The position numbers were made by a program, and so were the translations under genes. A stretch of 8,893 bases of DNA from an uncultured Blautia sp. (lineage in GTDB: Bacteria > Bacillota > Clostridia > Lachnospirales > Lachnospiraceae): NCBI GenBank assembly GCA_900547615.1, contig URHH01000102.1, positions 1-8,893 of the forward strand, given 5' to 3'. Below are positions 5,363 through 8,893 of this stretch, piece after piece. Position 1 is the first letter of the stretch. Each line of letters begins with the position of its first letter. The notes beneath the pieces are model-generated. The model saw only the letters and a program-made list of their open reading frames with translations. It was not told the origin of the DNA and searched no databases.

Positions 5363-6538
5363 ATGATCTACGTTGGAATTGATGTTGCCAAAGATAAGCA
5401 CGACTGCTTTATCTCTAACTCTGATGGCGAAATCCTCTATAATGCTTTCACTATCCAAAACAACCGGGAAGGCTTTGACGAACTATATCAAAAGATACTT
5501 TTCGTTGAAGTCGATATGTCCAATATAAAAGTAGGACTGGAAGCCACTGGACACTACAACTACAACTTACTCGGTTATCTCATTGATAAAGGTTTGCCGA
5601 CCTACGTTATCAATCCGCTTCACACTAATCTTTACAGAAAAAGTCTCAGCCTTAGAAAGACGAAAACGGATAAGGTGGATGCCCGAACCATTGCTATGTT
5701 GTTGATGTCTGATGTGAACTTAAAGTCCTACTCAGTTACATCATATCACAATGAGGAGCTAAAGTCACTCACTCGTTACCGTTTTGATAAGGTTCAGGAA
5801 CGGGCTCAGCTCAAACAGTCCATCTCCAGACTGGTCACCATTCTGTTTCCGGAACTGGAAAAGCTCGTTCCTACCCTTCATTTGGCTTCTGTATATGCAC
5901 TTCTCGGTGAACTTCCCTCTGCCGACCAGATAGCCTCTTGCCATTTGACACATCTGACAAAACTTCTGCAAACAGCTTCAAAAGGTCGCTACAGCCGGGA
6001 GAAAGCCATTGAGATCAGAGATGCTGCCAGAACCTCGATTGGCTCCAGAATGCCCGCCAAATCTCTTGAATTAAAACATACTCTCAAACTCATCGGCGAG
6101 TTAGATTCTGAGATTGCTGAAATCGAATCCGAAATCAAAAAGATCATGGATGAGATCAATTCTCCAATCCTGACCATTCCAGGTATTGGTTACCGCATGG
6201 GTGCTATGATCCTTGCAGAAGTGGGCGATTTTTCCCGCTTTGATTCCCCAGACAAGCTCCTTGCCTATGCAGGTGTATCACCCTCGACTTATCAATCCGG
6301 CCAGTTGGAATCCTCGTACTCCCACATGGAAAAGCGTGGTTCCAGATATCTGCGTTTTGCTCTGATCAATGCTGCCAAGTATGTCTGCCACTGGGATGAA
6401 AGCTTCGGTACCTATCTCCAGAAGAAGATTTCGGAAGGGAAGCATTACAATGTTGCCATTACCCATGCCACAAAGAAACTTGTGCGGCTCATCTATGCAA
6501 TGGAGAAATCCGGTAAACCTTACATAAAAGCTGCGTGA
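5363..6538 (+). CDS. IS110-family transposase/recombinase (DEDD)
   Basis: A 391-residue recombinase with an N-terminal RuvC-like DEDD domain and a C-terminal Transposase_20 domain. Candidate acidic residues are D7 (VGIDVAKD), E60 (GLEATGHY), D103 and D106 (KTDKVDART). A coiled-coil-rich middle (about 130-262) follows, then TIPGIGYRMGAMILAEVGD (271-289) and AYAGVSPSTYQSG (301-313), where a catalytic serine is expected (S312 is likely, S306/S308 possible), and KRGSRYLRFALINAA. Length is at the upper end of the family and no frame is broken, so it is probably active. The ATG at 5363 has AGGAG (5351-5355) 7 nt upstream, overlapping the last stem of the candidate bridge RNA. It runs opposite to tet. 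Confidence 0.93.
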   Translation: MIYVGIDVAKDKHDCFISNSDGEILYNAFTIQNNREGFDELYQKILFVEVDMSNIKVGLEATGHYNYNLLGYLIDKGLPTYVINPLHTNLYRKSLSLRKTKTDKVDARTIAMLLMSDVNLKSYSVTSYHNEELKSLTRYRFDKVQERAQLKQSISRLVTILFPELEKLVPTLHLASVYALLGELPSADQIASCHLTHLTKLLQTASKGRYSREKAIEIRDAARTSIGSRMPAKSLELKHTLKLIGELDSEIAEIESEIKKIMDEINSPILTIPGIGYRMGAMILAEVGDFSRFDSPDKLLAYAGVSPSTYQSGQLESSYSHMEKRGSRYLRFALINAAKYVCHWDESFGTYLQKKISEGKHYNVAITHATKKLVRLIYAMEKSGKPYIKAA

Positions 6539-6566
6539 TCTTTTTCTGATATAAAACACTCCATTG

Positions 6567-6587
6567 GAGCACCGACAACCGATGCTC
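6567..6587 (+). terminator. Hairpin after the transposase gene
   Basis: GAGCA (6567-6571) pairs with TGCTC (6583-6587), extended by CG/CG inside one mismatch, with loop ACAAC. It is 28 nt after the transposase stop. The following TGTTTGTC is only weakly U-rich, so termination is possible but not strong. It may instead be a structural part of the IS right end. Confidence 0.35.
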
Positions 6588-6755
6588 TGTTTGTCATGCG
6601 ATTTTCAATGTGCATTTGTTACTGAGAGACTTGTTTCAGGGAATTGAAAAATCTCCCAAAAAACTATTGACTTTTAATAGTTAGTCTCTCTGATACTGAT
6701 TTTATCAATGATATTTCGCAATAGCCAGCAATGAACACTTGCATTGCGCAAGACG

Positions 6756-8675
6756 TTACATTATCTTCTGAAACATATGGCGAACCTTATCTAACCGACT
6801 ATTTGGGCGGCGAGGTTGTACTACAGGTTCCCCTGAAGTTTCCTGATACCCTTTCAATTCTGTCAAGCAAACGCTTCTTCCATTTGTATAGAAATTCAAA
6901 TCACTTTTGTATTCCCCGATCCGCCGAGCCGGTATTTCTCCAGTTAAAATTGCCTCATTATTTTTTAACGAAGTTGTTTCAATTACCGCATCATATTTCA
7001 CAGCATCATGATAAGCTCGTGAAAGATATTCCTGCGGCGCAAATAGGGTAAAAGAAAGATAGGGTTCTAAAACTTGCGTTCCCGCTTTTTTTAATACCTG
7101 TTCCAACACAACAGGCGCAAGAAAGCGGAAATCTGCCGGAGTACTGACCGGGCTGTAATAAACACCATATTCAAAGCAAATTCTGCAATCTGTTACCTCC
7201 CATCCATACACTCCCTGCTCTAATCCATACCGAATCCCTTCCATAACTGCGTTTTGAAAGCTTTGGTTTAAATAACCGAGAGACACTTTACTTTCATATT
7301 CTGTTCCGCTTCCAACAGGAAGAGGAGTGACAGCCAAACCAATCGACGCCCAAAAGGGATTTGGCGGTACTTCAATATGAATTGTATAATGAGCCTCTTT
7401 TCGTGGTCTTTCCAGATAAATAACGGTAGGCTCTTTTATTGCTACCTCGACACTATATTTTTCATTTAATAAAGAACAAACAACTTCCAATTGTACTTTT
7501 CCCAAAAAGGAAAGAATAATTTCATGAGTGATAGAATCAATCATAAAATGCAGAAGCGGATCAGTATCCGCGATCTCTGTAAGGGCATCCAGTAATACTC
7601 CCCTTTGCTCTGCTTTGATTGGCTCTATCGTTGTCCGAAAAAACGGCAGGGGATTATCCGTCCACGCCTTGCGTGGCAATAGTTTTTCATCTCCCAGAAC
7701 ATCATTTAGTTTTAATGTATTGTCAGATAAAATAACAATCTCCCCGGAATCAGCGGTGTCTGTTGGGACGATTTCTCCATCAAATGGAATTGACATCTCT
7801 GTAATTTTAATTTTTTCCTTTTTTGACAAAAGAATCGTTTCCCGTAAACAAAGCGTACCGCTATAGAGCCTTAAATAGCAACGTCGTTTTTTCTGCTCGG
7901 TATATTCAATTTTAAATACATACCCACACAATTCCGATTGACTGTCGTCTGTTTCCAATGAAAAAACTTCTGTAATCACTTCAAGCAATTCTTTTACCCC
8001 GATATTGTCTTTTGCGCTTCCATGATATACCGGAAAAAGCGTTCCCCTTTGTACCCTTCGTTTTATTTCTTTTTGCAGTTCCCACAGTGTCAAAGGGACT
8101 CCTGAAAGATATTTTTCTAAAATATCATCATTCCCAGCAATTACAGCATCCCACTTTTCAAAATCTGCAACATCAGAAAGTATTATTTCTGAACAGAAAT
8201 GAACTTCCTGCATAACAATCATATCTTCTGTCAATTTTTCTCTGATATTTTGATAAGTTTGCTCAAGAACAACACCACTTTGATCTATTTTATTGATAAA
8301 AATGATTGTTGGTATCTTCATTTTCCTTAGCGCATGAAACAGCACTCTGGTCTGGGCTTGTACACCATCTTTTGCGGACACTACTAAAATTGCTCCATCC
8401 AGAACCGATAAGGAGCGATGCACTTCTGCTAAAAAGTCCATGTGTCCGGGGGTGTCCACAAGATTAACTTTGTACCCTTTCCAGCGAAAAGATGTAACGG
8501 CAGCCTGAATTGTAATTTTCCTTTGACGTTCCAAAGCCATAGAGTCCGTTCTTGTTGTACCTTTATCTACACTACCTGGTTCCATGATTGCCCCACTTGT
8601 ATACAGCAGGCTTTCTGTCAGTGTTGTTTTTCCTGCATCAACATGCGCAAGAATGCCGATATTAATTATTTTCAT
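6756..8675 (-). CDS. Tetracycline resistance ribosomal protection protein, Tet(M/O/W) family
   Basis: An EF-G-like GTPase that binds the ribosome and removes tetracycline. At 639 residues it has the exact length of Tet(M), Tet(O) and Tet(W). G1 AHVDAGKTT is at 10-18, G3 DTPGHMD at 74-80, G4 NKID at 128-131, G5 SAK at 220-222; the domain IV loop YYSPVSTP at 506-513 holds the residues that probe the drug site. The ATG at 8675 follows GGAGG with an 8-nt gap. One anomaly: the switch I motif reads RKITI, with K53 where the family and EF-G have Gly. The N-terminal half recalls Tet(W), while the tail recalls Tet(M)/Tet(32), but it is clearly not identical to either. I therefore give no class letter. 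Expression is likely controlled by the leader attenuator. Confidence 0.93.
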   Translation of the reverse strand: MKIINIGILAHVDAGKTTLTESLLYTSGAIMEPGSVDKGTTRTDSMALERQRKITIQAAVTSFRWKGYKVNLVDTPGHMDFLAEVHRSLSVLDGAILVVSAKDGVQAQTRVLFHALRKMKIPTIIFINKIDQSGVVLEQTYQNIREKLTEDMIVMQEVHFCSEIILSDVADFEKWDAVIAGNDDILEKYLSGVPLTLWELQKEIKRRVQRGTLFPVYHGSAKDNIGVKELLEVITEVFSLETDDSQSELCGYVFKIEYTEQKKRRCYLRLYSGTLCLRETILLSKKEKIKITEMSIPFDGEIVPTDTADSGEIVILSDNTLKLNDVLGDEKLLPRKAWTDNPLPFFRTTIEPIKAEQRGVLLDALTEIADTDPLLHFMIDSITHEIILSFLGKVQLEVVCSLLNEKYSVEVAIKEPTVIYLERPRKEAHYTIHIEVPPNPFWASIGLAVTPLPVGSGTEYESKVSLGYLNQSFQNAVMEGIRYGLEQGVYGWEVTDCRICFEYGVYYSPVSTPADFRFLAPVVLEQVLKKAGTQVLEPYLSFTLFAPQEYLSRAYHDAVKYDAVIETTSLKNNEAILTGEIPARRIGEYKSDLNFYTNGRSVCLTELKGYQETSGEPVVQPRRPNSRLDKVRHMFQKIM

Positions 8676-8810
8676 ATGTCGTCCTCCATTCACAGCCAAA
8701 AAAGGCATAAAAATCCCCAGCAGTAAAATACTTTTACCACTGGGGATACAATCTGTGGACATACACATAAAAGACACGCACCAATAGGTACTTGCCACTT
8801 TTCTTGCCAT
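8676..8810 (-). other. Leader open frame upstream of and in frame with tet
   Basis: From ATG 8810 the frame reads MARKVASTYWCVSFMCMSTD and runs 45 codons, with no stop, straight into the tet ATG. Ribosomal protection genes of this family have a short leader peptide whose translation controls an attenuator, and the MSTDCIP stretch here spans the first arm of that hairpin. No clear ribosome site precedes the ATG at 8810. Whether it is translated alone, or as a 684-residue fusion, cannot be told from sequence. Confidence 0.4.
8698..8747 (-). terminator. tet attenuator (intrinsic terminator in the leader)
   Basis: On the minus strand ATCCCCAG (8740-8747) pairs with CTGGGGAT (8713-8720) and GTAAAA with TTTTAC (8732-8737, 8723-8728), separated by a 2x2 internal loop and closed by a 3-nt loop: 14 bp in total. 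It is followed by TTTT, ATGCC and a second run of Ts (8698-8703). It ends about 25 nt before the tet start. This is the arrangement by which tet(M)-type genes terminate transcription without drug and read through with drug. Confidence 0.8.
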
Positions 8811-8893
8811 GTCAATATAAATAAGGCAAAAGTATTCTTAAATTGGGTACAAAAAACTAAGCCCTTGTTCCAAAGGACATCCCAAAGTTTTTT
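8811..8893 (-). promoter_or_regulatory. tet promoter region (partial)
   Basis: This AT-rich stretch must hold the tet promoter. The most likely elements on minus are TTAGTT (8855-8860) with TAAGAATACT around 8831-8840; neither hexamer is near consensus and spacing is 15-17 bp depending on the choice. No gene is visible to the window end. Confidence 0.35.

Larger units (their letters stand above)
5161..6684 (+). mobile_element. IS110-family insertion sequence (ends provisional)
   Basis: The element holds one DEDD transposase, a noncoding upstream part of up to about 200 bp and a downstream part of about 145 bp. There are no terminal inverted repeats or long target duplication, as expected for IS110. 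The best-supported ends are at AG dinucleotides 5161-5162 and 6683-6684 (CT on the bottom strand): ATACTGT follows the left AG and, with part of it, is complementary to a candidate guide at 5312-5319, while AATAGTTAG ends the right side and resembles the second donor-guide segment at 5344-5352 (7 of 9). An alternative is CT at 5166-5167 and 6696-6697. The insertion lies between tet and the membrane XRE gene, in the opposite orientation. Confidence 0.55.

Noticed and set aside
5166..6697. Alternative IS110 ends at CT within GATACTG (5166-5167 and 6696-6697)
   Set aside because: TGATACTG at 6691-6698 is also complementary to the guide for 8 bases, but the second donor segment does not match the left end under this choice, so I preferred the AG ends. 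It is not excluded.
8810..8815. Perfect TTGACA (-35) on the minus strand at the tet leader ATG
   Set aside because: No -10-like sequence lies 16-18 bp downstream, and a start there would remove the leader.
1..8893. CRISPR array, tRNA or rRNA genes
   Set aside because: No regularly spaced repeats and no tRNA- or rRNA-like sequence seen; the only rRNA resemblance is the short motif at 2891-2908.

Overview
The window reads as the accessory end of a Tn916-like integrative and conjugative element (ICE) in a low-to-mid GC Gram-positive gut anaerobe. The best guess is a Clostridia/Lachnospiraceae host, from the codon use, strong GGAGG ribosome binding sites, a Lachnospiraceae-like MetRS tail and Tn916-type regulatory genes. 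The organism cannot be fixed from this sequence alone.

Layout, left to right. 118-570 (-) encodes only the C-terminal tRNA-binding domain of methionyl-tRNA synthetase, so the element appears to sit inside or beside a metG copy. 571-752 is the element end, with three TTGTCGTA repeats that look like integrase arm sites. 753-1994 (-) is a Tn916-family tyrosine integrase. It is preceded by a ribbon-helix-helix protein (2028-2210, -) with a consensus promoter, and a DUF6462/Xis-like small protein (2319-2513, -). 2514-2949 is a structured leader region holding a 16-bp perfect inverted repeat and relics of a small gene in two frames. 2950-3198 and 3182-3622 (-) are Tn916 Orf8-like and Orf7-like (sigma-70 region 4) regulators. 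3623-4148 is a regulatory region with two candidate terminator/antiterminator switches. 4149-4496 (+) is an Orf9-like XRE repressor, divergent to the rest. 4631-5086 (-) is an XRE regulator with two membrane segments. About 5161-6684 is an IS110-family insertion sequence whose upstream noncoding part looks like a bridge RNA. 6756-8675 (-) is a tetracycline-resistance ribosomal protection protein of the Tet(M/O/W) family, preceded by an attenuator leader up to 8747 and promoter-side sequence to the window end.

How it fits together. In Tn916, transcription from the tet leader runs leftward through orf7/orf8 into xis/int, passes antisense through orf9, and links drug exposure to excision. The same order and orientation is kept here (tet, orf9-like reversed, orf7/orf8-like, xis-like, int). 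The additions are a membrane XRE gene, an RHH gene between xis and int, and an IS110 element placed antisense in the middle of the predicted long transcript. The other end of the ICE, its transfer genes and the second attachment site lie outside the window.

The most interesting points are the candidate bridge RNA, whose donor-loop stem overlaps the transposase Shine-Dalgarno, the paired switch-like hairpins upstream of the sigma gene, the unusual Lys at the conserved switch I Gly of the Tet protein, and the split metG.
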